Source: Neomegalonema sp.
Lineage (GTDB): Bacteria > Pseudomonadota > Alphaproteobacteria > Rhodobacterales > Rhodobacteraceae
Assembly: GCA_022760435.1 (NCBI GenBank)
Contig: JALEFY010000024.1
Span: 81,330 to 145,329 of the forward strand
Direction: 5' to 3'
Length of the DNA stretch: 64,000 bases
The notes under the pieces are model-generated. The model was not told the origin of the DNA, made no database searches, and worked only from the letters and a program-made list of their open reading frames with translations. Within the stretch, counting starts at the first letter, position 1. Each line of letters begins with the position of its first letter. The position numbers and the translations under genes are program-made. This document shows, one piece after another, positions 28,309 to 37,886 of the stretch.

Positions 28309-29229
28309 TCAGGAAGGCGCCTCGCTCGGGGCGCCTTTTTTCTTGCGCAGCAGAGACAGGACATAAAGCGCCACCGCCACCCAGATCATCGCGAAGGCAA
28401 TGGCGTGCCAGCGGGTAAACGGCTCGGCAAACAGCATCACCGCCATGAAGAATTGCAATGTCGGGTTGATGTATTGCAAAATACCCATCGTCGACATGGT
28501 CAGGCGCTTGTTCGCCTCGGCAAACCAGACCAGTGCCACCGCCGTGATCACCCCCGATCCGATCAGCAGCAGGCTGAGCCCCCAATCCTGCCCGAAATAA
28601 CCCGCCGGGCGATCAGCGATCATTGACGTCCCGGTGCTGTGGATGATCACCAGATAGATCAGCGCCAGCGGGGCCAGCACAATCACCTCGGCCAGTACCG
28701 AGGAGATCGGCCCGAGCGCGCTATAGCGCTTGGCGAGACCGTACAGCGTGAAGCTGGCAGCCAAGAACAACGCGATCCACGGCGCGGCACCAAGGCCGAT
28801 GCTCAGGATGACCACCGCCAGACAGGCCAGCGCGACGGCCAGGAATTGAAGCGGGCGCAGCTTCTCGCCCAGCACCGCCATCCCCAGGCCGACGGCCATC
28901 AGCGGCAAAATGTAGTATCCCAGGCTCGCCTCGACCTTGTGATCGAACTGAACCGCGACGATGAACCCGAACCAGTTGATCGAGACCAGCAGCGCACAGA
29001 TCAGGATATTGCCAAGCCGCGACCGATCGGCAATCGCCGCCAGGGTCGGGCGCCAGCGTCCGGTAAAAGCCGCAAACAGACCAAGCGCCGCGAGGCTCCA
29101 CAAGGTGCGGTGGACGAGGATCTCCATCGGGGGCACCGCCCCGAGCTGGTGCAAATAGACCGGCAGAAAGCCCCAGGTGACAAAGGCCCCGAGCGCGGCT
29201 GCGACACCGATCAGGCTCGCGCGATCCAT
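28309..29229 (-). CDS. rarD: RarD/EamA-family permease
   Basis: 306 residues, about ten predicted membrane helices in two EamA repeats. RarD-specific stretches near the N-terminus (AFVTWGFLPVYLHQL, PPMEILVHRTLWSL) and INWFGFIVAV, ILQYINPTLQFFMAV. RarD proteins were linked to chloramphenicol sensitivity and are presumed small-molecule exporters; substrate unknown. Start at the ATG with GGAG six bases upstream. Lysine-rich C-terminus; stop overlaps the cytochrome terminator. Confidence 0.88.
   Translation of the reverse strand: MDRASLIGVAAALGAFVTWGFLPVYLHQLGAVPPMEILVHRTLWSLAALGLFAAFTGRWRPTLAAIADRSRLGNILICALLVSINWFGFIVAVQFDHKVEASLGYYILPLMAVGLGMAVLGEKLRPLQFLAVALACLAVVILSIGLGAAPWIALFLAASFTLYGLAKRYSALGPISSVLAEVIVLAPLALIYLVIIHSTGTSMIADRPAGYFGQDWGLSLLLIGSGVITAVALVWFAEANKRLTMSTMGILQYINPTLQFFMAVMLFAEPFTRWHAIAFAMIWVAVALYVLSLLRKKKGAPSEAPS
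28314..28341 (+). terminator. Intrinsic terminator after cytochrome c
   Basis: Stem AAGGCGCC/GGCGCCTT (28314-28321 with 28330-28337), loop of 8, then continuing T-tract to 28341. It overlaps the last codons of the converging RarD-like gene. Confidence 0.85.
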
Positions 29230-29324
29230 GAAACACTCCGCAGCAAGAACGCGCACGCCGCTCACCATTGTGGTGAGACGTCAGTTGGCGCAGGGCAGCA
29301 ACAACCGCCCCGCGCCGAACGGGT

Positions 29325-29930
29325 TTAGGCGGCCAGGCGCGCCGCAACATTTTCCCAATTAACCAGCTTGTCGAGGAAGTTGGTCAGATAGGCCGGGCGC
29401 TTGTTGCGAAAATCGATGTAGTAGGAATGCTCCCACACGTCACAGCCCAACAGCGCGGTCTGATCGAAGCAGAGCGGGTTGACGCCATTCTCGGTCTTGG
29501 TGACCGCCAGCGAGCCATCGGCCTTCTTGACCAGCCAGCACCAGCCCGAGCCGAACTGCCCGGCGCCCGCGGCGGCAAATTCTTCCTTGAACTTGTCAAC
29601 CGAGCCGAAGCTTTCGACCAGCGCCTTTTCCAGCTCACCCGGCATCGCGCCGGAATTGGGGCCCATCATCTCCCAGAATTGCACGTGGTTCCAGTGCTGG
29701 GAAGCATTGTTGAAAATGCCGTTCTGCGCGACCGCGCCGGGCTGATAGGTGCCCTTGATGATCTCTTCGACCGATTTGTCTTCCCACTCGGTACCCGCGA
29801 TCAGCTTGTTGCCATTATCGACATAAGCCTTGTGGTGCAGATCATGGTGGAATTTCAGGGTCTCTTCCGACATGCCCGCCGCGGCGAGGGCGTCATGTGC
29901 GTAAGGAAGATCGGGGAGTTCGAATGCCAT
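29325..29930 (-). CDS. sodB: Superoxide dismutase, iron type
   Basis: 201 residues. Metal ligands visible in FHHDLHHKAYVD (His), ASQHWNHVQFW (His), DVWEHSYYIDF (Asp and His). The Gln in NNASQHWNH sits where Fe-SOD has its second-sphere glutamine, favouring iron over manganese. Cytoplasmic (no signal peptide). Start at the ATG after AAGAGGCATTCC. Same strand as the secF/Mth938 genes, with ~170 bp upstream, so it probably has its own promoter. Confidence 0.94.
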   Translation of the reverse strand: MAFELPDLPYAHDALAAAGMSEETLKFHHDLHHKAYVDNGNKLIAGTEWEDKSVEEIIKGTYQPGAVAQNGIFNNASQHWNHVQFWEMMGPNSGAMPGELEKALVESFGSVDKFKEEFAAAGAGQFGSGWCWLVKKADGSLAVTKTENGVNPLCFDQTALLGCDVWEHSYYIDFRNKRPAYLTNFLDKLVNWENVAARLAA

Positions 29931-30101
29931 GGAATGCCTCTTGAAGTTGAAAAGCTGAACGGCCCGAACGGACCTGCGACGCAAGTAGATGTGCGGCCTC
30001 GAACCGGCTTTGTCTACTCGCAAAGTTGGGTTTGAACGCAGGAGTTTTGGAAACAGTTCCGGCGCAATTGAGTGATTGTCACTCCAAACGGCGCAAAGGC
30101 G

Positions 30102-30473
30102 CTAAACTGGCAGCAGCAATGCGGCCACGCGCCGCCCTTCGGAGAGCAGGACATTATAGGTGCGGCAGGCCGAAGGGGAGCTCATCCCCTCGACCCCGAT
30201 CATCCGCGCATCGAGCTGCCGCGTGAAACTCGCCGGGAGCGGTTTGAGATCGGACCCCATCCCCACCAGCAAGATATCGACCTCACCAGCCAGCGGGGCG
30301 AGCAAGGCGTCATCGAGTTGATCCCAGAGCTGCACCGGATCAACCGCGACAATCCCCTTGGCGTGCAGCAGCAACGCGCCTTCGTGGAAACGACCGGCTA
30401 TCCTGAAACCGCCGGGAGCATAGCCATCGATGGGCGGCTGACTGCCGTTGAAATCGAGCTCGTCGAGGCGCAT
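30102..30473 (-). CDS. Mth938-domain (DUF498) protein
   Basis: 123 residues. Family hallmarks: YAPGGFRIAGRFHEGALLL near the start, LLVGMGSDLKPLP, and ACRTYNVLLSEGRRVAALLLP at the end. Relatives include the mitochondrial complex I assembly factor NDUFAF3; bacterial function is unsettled. Follows secF on the same strand by 50 bp, an arrangement common in alphaproteobacteria. Start at ATG 30473 with AAAGGCAGG upstream. Confidence 0.85.
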   Translation of the reverse strand: MRLDELDFNGSQPPIDGYAPGGFRIAGRFHEGALLLHAKGIVAVDPVQLWDQLDDALLAPLAGEVDILLVGMGSDLKPLPASFTRQLDARMIGVEGMSSPSACRTYNVLLSEGRRVAALLLPV

Positions 30474-30523
30474 GGGCCTGCCTTTCTGTTTCCGCCGCCG
30501 CTGGGTTGCGCGCGAGCCGGTCC

Positions 30524-31471
30524 CTAGCCGAACTGAACCCCGGCCTTGCTCTCCTTGTCGGCCTCGTTGTCCCAGTCCCGCTTCACCCCAAGCCAGAGAA
30601 GGACCGGCGTTGCGATTGAAATCGAGGAATAGGTGCCGATGACAACCCCCAGGATCATCGCGAAGGTGAAGCCGCGGATAACCTCGCCGCCCAGAAAATA
30701 GAGCGCGAGCAGCGCGATCAGGGTGGTGACCGAGGTCATCAAGGTGCGCGACAGAGTCTCATTGATCGACATATTGAGGACTTGCGCGAGTTCGGTCGTC
30801 TTGTAGCGGCGCAGATTCTCGCGGATCCGGTCATAGACGACCACCGTATCGTTGAGCGAATAGCCGACGATGGTGAGCAAGGCCGCGATGATCGAGAGAT
30901 TGAATTCCAGCCCCAGGAGCGAAAAGATCCCAAGGGTGATGATCACGTCATGCACCAGCGCCGCAACGGCCCCGACCGAGAACTGCCACTCGAACCGCAG
31001 CCAGATATAGAACAGAACCGCCAGAACCGCGAGGATGACCGCCGTCACCCCGCGCTCCACCAACTCGCCCGAAACCTTCGGCCCCACCACCTCCGAGCGG
31101 CGGATTGTCGTGCCGGGAAAGGCTTCTTGCAGCGCGGCAGAGACCTTCCCCACCGCCGCTTGCTGAGCATTGCCGCCGCCTTCCTGCCGCTCGACCCGCG
31201 CGAGGATGGTGTTGGCATCGCCGAATTCCTGCACCGCGATATCGCCAAGGTCGAGCCCGCCGAGCACCTCGCGCACCGAGGAGATCGGCTCGGCCTTCTC
31301 CAGCCGGGCCTCAACCAGCACCCCGCCGCGAAAATCAATGCCGAAATTGAGACCGAAGGCCAGCAGGGAAATGATCGACAGCACGATCATCCCGGCAGAA
31401 AGGGAAAGGAAGAGGCGCCTCATCCCCAGAAAATCGATCGTGGTGACGTCCTTGACCAGCTTCAGGCGCAT
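30524..31471 (-). CDS. secF: Protein translocase subunit SecF
   Basis: 315 residues, six membrane helices. N-terminal helix, periplasmic domain beginning FGIDFRGGVLVEARL, then the RND-like membrane core with VGYSLNDTVVVYDRIRENLR (motif shared by SecF proteins) and SVTTLIALLALYFLGGEVIRGF. With SecD and YajC it uses proton motive force to help late stages of Sec export. It is separated from secD by a sulfotransferase gene on the same strand rather than following it directly. Confidence 0.96.
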   Translation of the reverse strand: MRLKLVKDVTTIDFLGMRRLFLSLSAGMIVLSIISLLAFGLNFGIDFRGGVLVEARLEKAEPISSVREVLGGLDLGDIAVQEFGDANTILARVERQEGGGNAQQAAVGKVSAALQEAFPGTTIRRSEVVGPKVSGELVERGVTAVILAVLAVLFYIWLRFEWQFSVGAVAALVHDVIITLGIFSLLGLEFNLSIIAALLTIVGYSLNDTVVVYDRIRENLRRYKTTELAQVLNMSINETLSRTLMTSVTTLIALLALYFLGGEVIRGFTFAMILGVVIGTYSSISIATPVLLWLGVKRDWDNEADKESKAGVQFG

Positions 31472-31518
31472 GGCGAATTCTCCAGGTCAGCGCGGCAGGG
31501 CGATGGCTCGCCGCTCGC

Positions 31519-32565
31519 TCAGGGTTTCTTGAACGCATGCGCATGCTGCCAGATCAGGCTGGCGATGCGCACCGCTTCTTCATTGCTGAGGATCTCTTGC
31601 GGATCGAGCGCGTTTTCGGCCTCGGGATAGCGCGAGAAATCCATATCGAAGAGCGTCTCGCGATGGGTCAAGCCCAATGCGAGACGCAGTTTCTCATTGC
31701 CTTCGGCGAACAGCGCCATGAACTCGAGCGCTTGCTGGCGGGGCGGCATGACCGGCTTTCCAGCGACATGGGCTTCGAGCAACTGCACGATCCCGGTGCG
31801 ATCCGGGTTGCGCACGCCCTCGATATGACTGGGAAAGACGTTGTTGAACAGGCGCAGAAACTCGGTCGCGGCGCCGCTGAGCGATTCATTGCGCCGCGCC
31901 GGATGGACGCAGCCCTGGGGCAGCGGAAGATGCGCGAAATCGGCGAAATCATCAATCAGATCGCCATTGACGAAGGATTTGGGCTCATAAAGGCGGACAT
32001 GGACCTGCTCCTTGCCCATCACCTGCGCCCATTGGCTGTAGATCTTCCAGTGATCGAAGTAATAAAGCCGCTTGAGATCCATTTCCGGGAAGAAGATCTG
32101 CTGCTTGAACCCGGACTTGACCCGGGTCGAATACCAGCTCAACGCCAGCGTATCTTGCCTGCGGAAATAGACATAGACCTCGATACGCGGGCAGATCGGG
32201 GCGAGCAGGGATCTGAGCCGCTCGATCTCCTCAATGCTGCGCAAGCGGCTATGGCAGTGCTCGTTGGAGAGCAGCACAGTCGAGCAACCCGCCCGCTCCA
32301 CCTCCCGCGAGAGCGCCGTACGGACTTCGGCGCGAAATGCCGCCAGATCCTCATCACTGACGATCAGCCGGTTCCGGCGCAGATCATCGCGCTTGTGATC
32401 GGCTGCGGCGAAGGCGGCCAGAGGCTCATGCACGACCGGGCCGATCGTCTCGGGATACAAGACCCCCTGCGCGCGATACACGGCGCGGTTCTCGTGAAAA
32501 TAAACCTGAAGCGCACTCGTCCCGGTTTTCTCGGTGCCAATATGAAGAACAATACGCTCGACCAC
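31519..32565 (-). CDS. Sulfotransferase-family protein inside the sec operon
   Basis: 348 residues. PAPS-binding 5'-phosphosulfate loop at the N-terminus (VLHIGTEKTGTSALQVYF) and a 3'-phosphate motif region (YFRRQDTLALSWYSTRVKSG), as in carbohydrate/other sulfotransferases; these transfer sulfate from PAPS to sugars or small molecules. Cytoplasmic, no membrane segment. Starts with GTG; AAAAGGA is well placed upstream. Lies between secD (85 bp gap) and secF (47 bp gap) on the same strand, an unusual position. Acceptor unknown; no PAPS-synthesis genes nearby. Confidence 0.8.
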   Translation of the reverse strand: MVERIVLHIGTEKTGTSALQVYFHENRAVYRAQGVLYPETIGPVVHEPLAAFAAADHKRDDLRRNRLIVSDEDLAAFRAEVRTALSREVERAGCSTVLLSNEHCHSRLRSIEEIERLRSLLAPICPRIEVYVYFRRQDTLALSWYSTRVKSGFKQQIFFPEMDLKRLYYFDHWKIYSQWAQVMGKEQVHVRLYEPKSFVNGDLIDDFADFAHLPLPQGCVHPARRNESLSGAATEFLRLFNNVFPSHIEGVRNPDRTGIVQLLEAHVAGKPVMPPRQQALEFMALFAEGNEKLRLALGLTHRETLFDMDFSRYPEAENALDPQEILSNEEAVRIASLIWQHAHAFKKP

Positions 32566-32650
32566 ACTCTGGTCCTTTTATTCTGGGGGCGCTTGGCTGT
32601 CTGGCCCGCCGGTCGCTGTGACATCGGCGGGCCTCAATGCGCGTGGCACG

Positions 32651-34288
32651 TTACAAAAGCAGTTCCTTGGGCCGTTTATAGGCGTACCAACTGGCAACGA
32701 AGAAGCGGGTCAGCATGACGGCGGTGAAGACCGAAGTGATGATCCCGATCCCGAGCGTCACCGAGAACCCGCGCACCGGTCCCGAGCCCATCGCGAACAG
32801 GATCGCCGCGGCCAGGAACGTCGTCACATTTGCGTCGATGATCGCCGTAAAGGCCCGCTCATAGCCAATCTCGATGGCCCGCGCGACGGATCGCCCTCCC
32901 CGCAATTCCTCGCGGATCCGCTCAAAGACCAGCACATTGGCATCAACCGCCATCCCGATGGTGAGCACGATCCCGGCAATTCCGGGTAGGGTCAGGGTCG
33001 CCCCCAACATCGAGAGGGCGCCGAAGATCAGCACCACATTGATGATCAGCGCCAGATTGGCTATCATCCCGAACCAGCCATAGGTGAGCGCGACATAGAC
33101 CATCACGCCGATAAAGCCGATGATACAGGCGAGCCGACCGGCAGCCACCGAATCCGCCCCCAGCTCCGGGCCGACCACGCTGCTCTCCTCGATGGTCACA
33201 TCCACCGGCAGCGCCCCCGAACGCAGATTGACCGCCAGAGCCGTGGCACTCTCGGAGTTGAAATTGCCTGAGATCTGCGCCGATCCCCCCAGGATCGCCT
33301 GGCGGATCACCGGAGCGCTGAGCACCTTGCGATCGAGCACCATGGCGAAGCGGCGATTGACATTGGCTCGGGTGATCTGGCCAAAGATCCGCGCCCCGGT
33401 CCCGTCGAAGCGCAGGTTCACCACCGGCAGCCCGTTATCGGGATCAAATCCGAGCTGGGCATCCGAGAGGTTTTCGCCGGTCAGGTCGACCTTTTCATAG
33501 ACTGCAATCGTACGCCCCGCATCTTCGGGGTTGAGTTCGGCATCATAGGGCAGCACCTCGACCCCCGGCGGGATCCGCCCGGCGGCGATATCGGCCGGGC
33601 CGACATCCTCGGCCACCATCTGAAACTCGAGCTTGGCGCCCTTGAGCAGATCCTCGACATTGACGCTCTGCTCGCCAGGAAGCTGCACCAGCACCCGGTC
33701 GGTGCCCTGACGCTGAATGGTCGGCTCACGGGTGCCGATCGCATCGACGCGGCGGCGGATCACCTCGATCACCGCCTCCAGCGTGTTGCGGTTCATCTCT
33801 TCCTTGGCGGCATCGGAGAGGGTGATGCGCCAGGTTTGCGCCTCCTCGCCTTGCTCGACAACGATATTGCTCTGCCCGCCACCGGTGAGCAGATTGCCGA
33901 CCGGTGTTCCAAGCGCACGCAATGCCTCGCCGACCTGGGCCACCGTTTCCGGCTTTTGCGTCCAGATCACGAGGCCATTTTCATCCATCGAGCGGCGGCG
34001 GATGGAGCCGACGCCCTTGTTGGTCTGCCGATCCAGCTCGCGGATCGCATCGCGCACCTGCGGCCACAGCCCCTCATAGAAGCTGGCATAGCTGTCCCCA
34101 ACCTGCGCCTCGAGCAGGAAGTGCGAGCCGCCTTGCAGATCGAGCCCGAGATTGACCGTCTGACTGGGCAAAAAACCCGGTAGACTGTCGCGCGCCGACG
34201 GGCCGAGCAGGTTCGGAAGGGCCGCAAGGACGCCGATGAAGACCACCAGCGCCATCAGGACCTTTTTCCACAGCGCAAAATGCAGCAT
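32651..34288 (-). CDS. secD: Protein translocase subunit SecD
   Basis: 545 residues. N-terminal helix, then LGLDLQGGSHFLLEA, a large periplasmic P1 domain with IRRRVDAIGTREPTIQRQG, and the C-terminal membrane core with GMAVDANVLVFERIREELR and MGSGPVRGFSVTLGIGI. Partner of SecF and YajC. Stop and start spacing (5 bp after yajC) show co-transcription with yajC. Confidence 0.96.
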   Translation of the reverse strand: MLHFALWKKVLMALVVFIGVLAALPNLLGPSARDSLPGFLPSQTVNLGLDLQGGSHFLLEAQVGDSYASFYEGLWPQVRDAIRELDRQTNKGVGSIRRRSMDENGLVIWTQKPETVAQVGEALRALGTPVGNLLTGGGQSNIVVEQGEEAQTWRITLSDAAKEEMNRNTLEAVIEVIRRRVDAIGTREPTIQRQGTDRVLVQLPGEQSVNVEDLLKGAKLEFQMVAEDVGPADIAAGRIPPGVEVLPYDAELNPEDAGRTIAVYEKVDLTGENLSDAQLGFDPDNGLPVVNLRFDGTGARIFGQITRANVNRRFAMVLDRKVLSAPVIRQAILGGSAQISGNFNSESATALAVNLRSGALPVDVTIEESSVVGPELGADSVAAGRLACIIGFIGVMVYVALTYGWFGMIANLALIINVVLIFGALSMLGATLTLPGIAGIVLTIGMAVDANVLVFERIREELRGGRSVARAIEIGYERAFTAIIDANVTTFLAAAILFAMGSGPVRGFSVTLGIGIITSVFTAVMLTRFFVASWYAYKRPKELLL

Positions 34289-34293
34289 GATGA

Positions 34294-34638
34294 TCAGGCT
34301 TTCTTGGCGGCGGCGGGTTCAGTCTTCGACTTGACGCCGGAAATGGTCGCCCGGACGAGGCGCACCTTCGTGCCCGGTGCGATTTCGGCCTCGACCTCGT
34401 CGCTATCCTCGATCACCTTGGTGACCTTGGCGATGATCCCGCCCTGGGTGATCACCTCATCACCGCGGCGCAGTGCCTTGAGCATGTCATTATGCTCGCG
34501 CGCGCGCTTTTGCTGCGGGCGGATGATCAGGAAATACATGATGATGAAGATCAGCCCCATCGGGATCAGGAAGCCGGTCAGCAGGGCATCGCCTCCGGCT
34601 GCGCCACCATCTTGTGCATAGGCGGGGGTAAAGATCAT
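34294..34638 (-). CDS. yajC: Preprotein translocase subunit YajC
   Basis: 114 residues. Short periplasmic N-terminus, one membrane helix (FLIPMGLIFIIMYFLIIRPQ), then the cytoplasmic family segment QQKRAREHNDMLKALRRGDE and ITQGGIIAKVTKV; Ala/Lys tail. Start at the ATG preceded by AAGGAGCCGATCCG. First gene of the yajC-secD-(sulfotransferase)-secF-Mth938 run. Divergent from serS. Confidence 0.95.
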   Translation of the reverse strand: MIFTPAYAQDGGAAGGDALLTGFLIPMGLIFIIMYFLIIRPQQKRAREHNDMLKALRRGDEVITQGGIIAKVTKVIEDSDEVEAEIAPGTKVRLVRATISGVKSKTEPAAAKKA

Positions 34639-34864
34639 CGGATCGGCTCCTTGGAAGCGGTAACGGGGCACGGCATGAGCCGGCTGTGATGGCGAAAGGC
34701 CGACTTCATGCAAAGCCGGCCCGGTTTGCGCCCTATTTACCCCCCTGTTCGCCGGACGCAAGAGAGTGCAGGCAAGAAAGCGTCGCTGCGTGGCCGTTGC
34801 TCCGCGCGATCCGATCGGTTAAAGCGCCAGCGACCAGCGACAAGCGAGCAGGAGCGCCGCCCCC

Positions 34865-36172
34865 ATGCATGATATCAAAGCCATTCGAGAGAACCCGGCC
34901 GCCTTTGACGCCGCGCTGGCCCGGCGCGGAGCAGAGCCGCAATCGCCCGCCTTGCTCGCGCTCGATGAGCAGCGCCGCAGCCTGATCACCCGCTCCGAGC
35001 AAGCGCTGGCCGAGCGCAATGCCGCCTCCAAGCAGGTCGGCAAGGCCAAGGCGAGCGGCGATGAGGCCGAATTCGAGCGGCTGCGCGCGCTGGTCGCCCA
35101 GAAGAAAGATGAGGTCGCCGCCCTTGAGGCCGAGGCCAAACAGGCCGATGAAGCCCTGCGCGCCGCGCTGATGACCATCCCCAACCTGCCCTATGACGAC
35201 GTGCCCGACGGCGCCGATGAAGACGCCAATGTCGAGATCCGCCGCTGGGGCGAGCCGACCCGTTTCGAGTTCACACCGCGCGAGCATTACGAGCTCGAGG
35301 CAGTGGCCACCACGCTCGATTTCGAGACCGCCGCCAAACTCTCTGGCGCCCGTTTCATGCTGCTCAAGGGCTCGCTGGCGCGCCTGCACCGGGCGCTGGC
35401 CAGCTTCATGCTCGACACCCATACCCAGCAAAACGGGCTGACCGAGACCTGGACCCCGGTTCTGGTCAAGGATGAGGCCCTGCTGGGCACCGGGCAATTG
35501 CCCAAATTCAAGGAAGACCTGTTCAAGATCGAAGGTGATCACTGGCTGATCCCGACCGCCGAGGTAACGCTGACCAATATCGTCGCCGGGCAGATCCTTG
35601 ATGAAACCAGCCTGCCGCATCGCTTTTGTGCCTGGACGCAATGCTTCCGCTCCGAAGCGGGCTCGGCCGGGCGCGACACCGCCGGGATGCTGCGCCAACA
35701 CCAGTTCGAGAAAGTCGAGATGGTCTCGATCACCCGGCCCGAGGACAGCGATGCCGAGTTGGAGCGGATGACCGCTTGCGCCGAAGGCATCTTGCAAAAG
35801 CTGGAGATCCCCTACCGCACCGTTGTACTGTGCACCGGCGATATGGGCTTTGGCGCCCGGCGCACCTATGACATCGAGGCATGGTTGCCCGGTCAGGACA
35901 AATATCGCGAGATCAGCTCCTGCTCGAGCTGCGGGGATTTTCAGGCCCGCCGGATGGAAGCCAAGCTGCGCCGCACTCCCAAAGAGGGGGAGAAGAAGGG
36001 CGCGATTGACTTTGTCCACACGCTCAATGGCTCGGGGCTCGCGGTGGGGCGCTGCCTGATCGCGGTGCTGGAGAATTATCAGAACACCGATGGCTCGGTG
36101 CGCATCCCGGCGGCGCTGCAACCCTATCTGGGCGGGGCCACCCTTCTGGGCGCCGATGGCGTGCTGAGCTAG
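34865..36172 (+). CDS. serS: Seryl-tRNA synthetase
   Basis: 435 residues. N-terminal antiparallel coiled coil (~30-105, Ala/Glu/Lys-rich) that holds tRNA-Ser, then a class II catalytic core: motif 2 [13 protein letters not shown] with [10 protein letters not shown], and motif 3 [19 protein letters not shown]. Charges tRNA-Ser (and tRNA-Sec where present). Starts at the ATG after GAGCGCCGCCCCC. First gene of serS-surE-pcm-nlpD. Confidence 0.97.
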   Translation: MHDIKAIRENPAAFDAALARRGAEPQSPALLALDEQRRSLITRSEQALAERNAASKQVGKAKASGDEAEFERLRALVAQKKDEVAALEAEAKQADEALRAALMTIPNLPYDDVPDGADEDANVEIRRWGEPTRFEFTPREHYELEAVATTLDFETAAKLSGARFMLLKGSLARLHRALASFMLDTHTQQNGLTETWTPVLVKDEALLGTGQLPKFKEDLFKIEGDHWLIPTAEVTLTNIVAGQILDETSLPHRFCAWTQCFRSEAGSAGRDTAGMLRQHQFEKVEMVSITRPEDSDAELERMTACAEGILQKLEIPYRTVVLCTGDMGFGARRTYDIEAWLPGQDKYREISSCSSCGDFQARRMEAKLRRTPKEGEKKGAIDFVHTLNGSGLAVGRCLIAVLENYQNTDGSVRIPAALQPYLGGATLLGADGVLS

Positions 36173-36226
36173 GTGCCAGGCTGGCCAGCGATACGGCAAC
36201 GGACGAAAGCAAAAAGGAACACCGAC

Positions 36227-37024
36227 ATGCGTATTCTGGTCACCAATGATGACGGTATCGCCGCTCCGGGGCTGAAGGTTGCCGAGGCGATCGCCGCAGA
36301 GCTTGCCGGACCGGGCGGCGAGGTCTGGACCGTCGCCCCGGCCTTCGAGCAATCGGGGGTGAGCCACGCGATCTCCTTCACCTCGCCGGTCAAGGTCGAG
36401 CAGCTCGAGGCGCGCCGGTTCGCCTGTGCCGGTACGCCAGCCGATTGCGTAATCCTGGCGATGCATGCCTTCATGAAGGAAACGCCCCCCGATCTGGTGA
36501 TCAGCGGGGTCAATCGCGGGCATAACATCGCCGAGGACACAGTCTATTCCGGCACGGTCGGCGGCGCGATCGAGGCGGCCTTGCAAGGGGTGAAGGCCGT
36601 CGCGCTCAGCCAGTATTTCATGCGGCCGGGAAGCCTGTCACAGCAGGACGAGCGCCCCCAGGACCTCGACATGTGGGAAACCGCCCGCACGCTCGGGGCG
36701 CAGGCAGTGCGAAAGGTGCTCGATCTGCCTTGGGAGACCGACCTCTTTTACAACATCAACTTTCCGCCCGCAGCGCTGGGCACGCCCAAGGGCCTGTGCT
36801 TTGCCCGCCAAGGGCGGCGACGCCATGTCGGCTTTGGCGCCGAAGAGCGGGTCTCCCCGGCCGGTCGCAGCTATTTCTGGGTGCGTCACCGGATCGACAA
36901 TCGCGACGCTGAGCAAGGCGATGATTGCTTGCTCTGCGCCGATGGTTGGGCGACGATCGTGCCGATGAAGCCCAACTACACCGATTATCCCCGCCTCGCG
37001 GAGCTTCAGGCGCGCGAGAATTGA
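36227..37024 (+). CDS. surE: 5'/3'-nucleotidase SurE
   Basis: 265 residues. Begins [15 protein letters not shown] with the metal-binding Asp pair, then [11 protein letters not shown], and [20 protein letters not shown] with the family's Asn and Gly. Divalent-metal phosphatase acting on nucleoside monophosphates and short polyphosphates. Start chosen at the ATG after AAAGGAACACCGAC; the frame opens 18 codons earlier. Classical partner of pcm and nlpD, which follow. Confidence 0.95.
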   Translation: MRILVTNDDGIAAPGLKVAEAIAAELAGPGGEVWTVAPAFEQSGVSHAISFTSPVKVEQLEARRFACAGTPADCVILAMHAFMKETPPDLVISGVNRGHNIAEDTVYSGTVGGAIEAALQGVKAVALSQYFMRPGSLSQQDERPQDLDMWETARTLGAQAVRKVLDLPWETDLFYNINFPPAALGTPKGLCFARQGRRRHVGFGAEERVSPAGRSYFWVRHRIDNRDAEQGDDCLLCADGWATIVPMKPNYTDYPRLAELQAREN

Positions 37025-37053
37025 GGCTTGGGGCTCCAGGTGAGATCTTCCCC

Positions 37054-37740
37054 ATGAGCGACAAGGCACCGCATCCGGGCTCCGCGCCGGACCGCATGAC
37101 ATCCCAGCAAGCCGCGTTGGCGATGCGCATGGTGCTGGCCGCGCGCCGCGCCGGGGTCAGCGATGCTCGCGTGCTCGCTGCGCTCGAGACGACGCCGCGC
37201 GCCGAGTTTGTCGAGCCGCCCTATCTGCAAGACGCGCATCAGGACACCGCCTTGCCCATCGCCTGCGGGCAAACCATCTCGCAGCCTTCGGTGGTCGCAC
37301 TGATGACCGCGGCGCTGGCACCGGAACCCACGCATCGGGTGCTCGAGATCGGGACCGGGTCGGGCTATCAAGCCGCCATCCTCGCGCCCTTGTGCCGCCG
37401 CGTCTACACGATCGAGCGGCATCCCGCCCTGCATCGGCTCGCCAAGGCCCGCCTCGACCGGCTTGGGCTGCATAACGTCACCACATTGCTGGGCGATGGC
37501 AGCCGCGGTTGGCCCGAACAAGCGCCCTTCGATCGCATCCTGCTCACCGCCGCCCCCGAGGATGTGCCGCGCCTGCTCGCCCAGCAGCTCAAGCCCGGCG
37601 GGGTCATGGTACTCCCCGCGGGGCAGGAGGGTAGCTTGCAAACCCTGCTTCGGGTCACCAATGGCGCGGATGGGCTCGAATACGAGGAACTCGGCGATGT
37701 CCGTTTCGTCCCCTTGCTTGAAGGCATCGCCCGGCAATAG
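37054..37740 (+). CDS. pcm: Protein-L-isoaspartate O-methyltransferase
   Basis: 228 residues. SAM-binding motif [16 protein letters not shown], acidic strand end YTIERHP, and the isoaspartyl-methyltransferase signature region [19 protein letters not shown]. Methylates isoaspartyl residues so that damaged proteins can be repaired. Starts 29 bp after surE; an in-frame ATG at 37096 is a second choice, since the AGGTGA upstream of 37054 is rather far. Confidence 0.93.
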   Translation: MSDKAPHPGSAPDRMTSQQAALAMRMVLAARRAGVSDARVLAALETTPRAEFVEPPYLQDAHQDTALPIACGQTISQPSVVALMTAALAPEPTHRVLEIGTGSGYQAAILAPLCRRVYTIERHPALHRLAKARLDRLGLHNVTTLLGDGSRGWPEQAPFDRILLTAAPEDVPRLLAQQLKPGGVMVLPAGQEGSLQTLLRVTNGADGLEYEELGDVRFVPLLEGIARQ

Positions 37741-37886
37741 CGGCCCAACGCAAGAAACAGGCTCGACATTCGCCCTGATCACGGTAAGCGAGTGCATAGA
37801 AAGGCCATAAAAACCGGCCAAATCGGCAGCGCGGTGCCCCCGGACGGGACCGCAGCCGGAATTGAGCAACAGAGCAAGAGGCGGCA

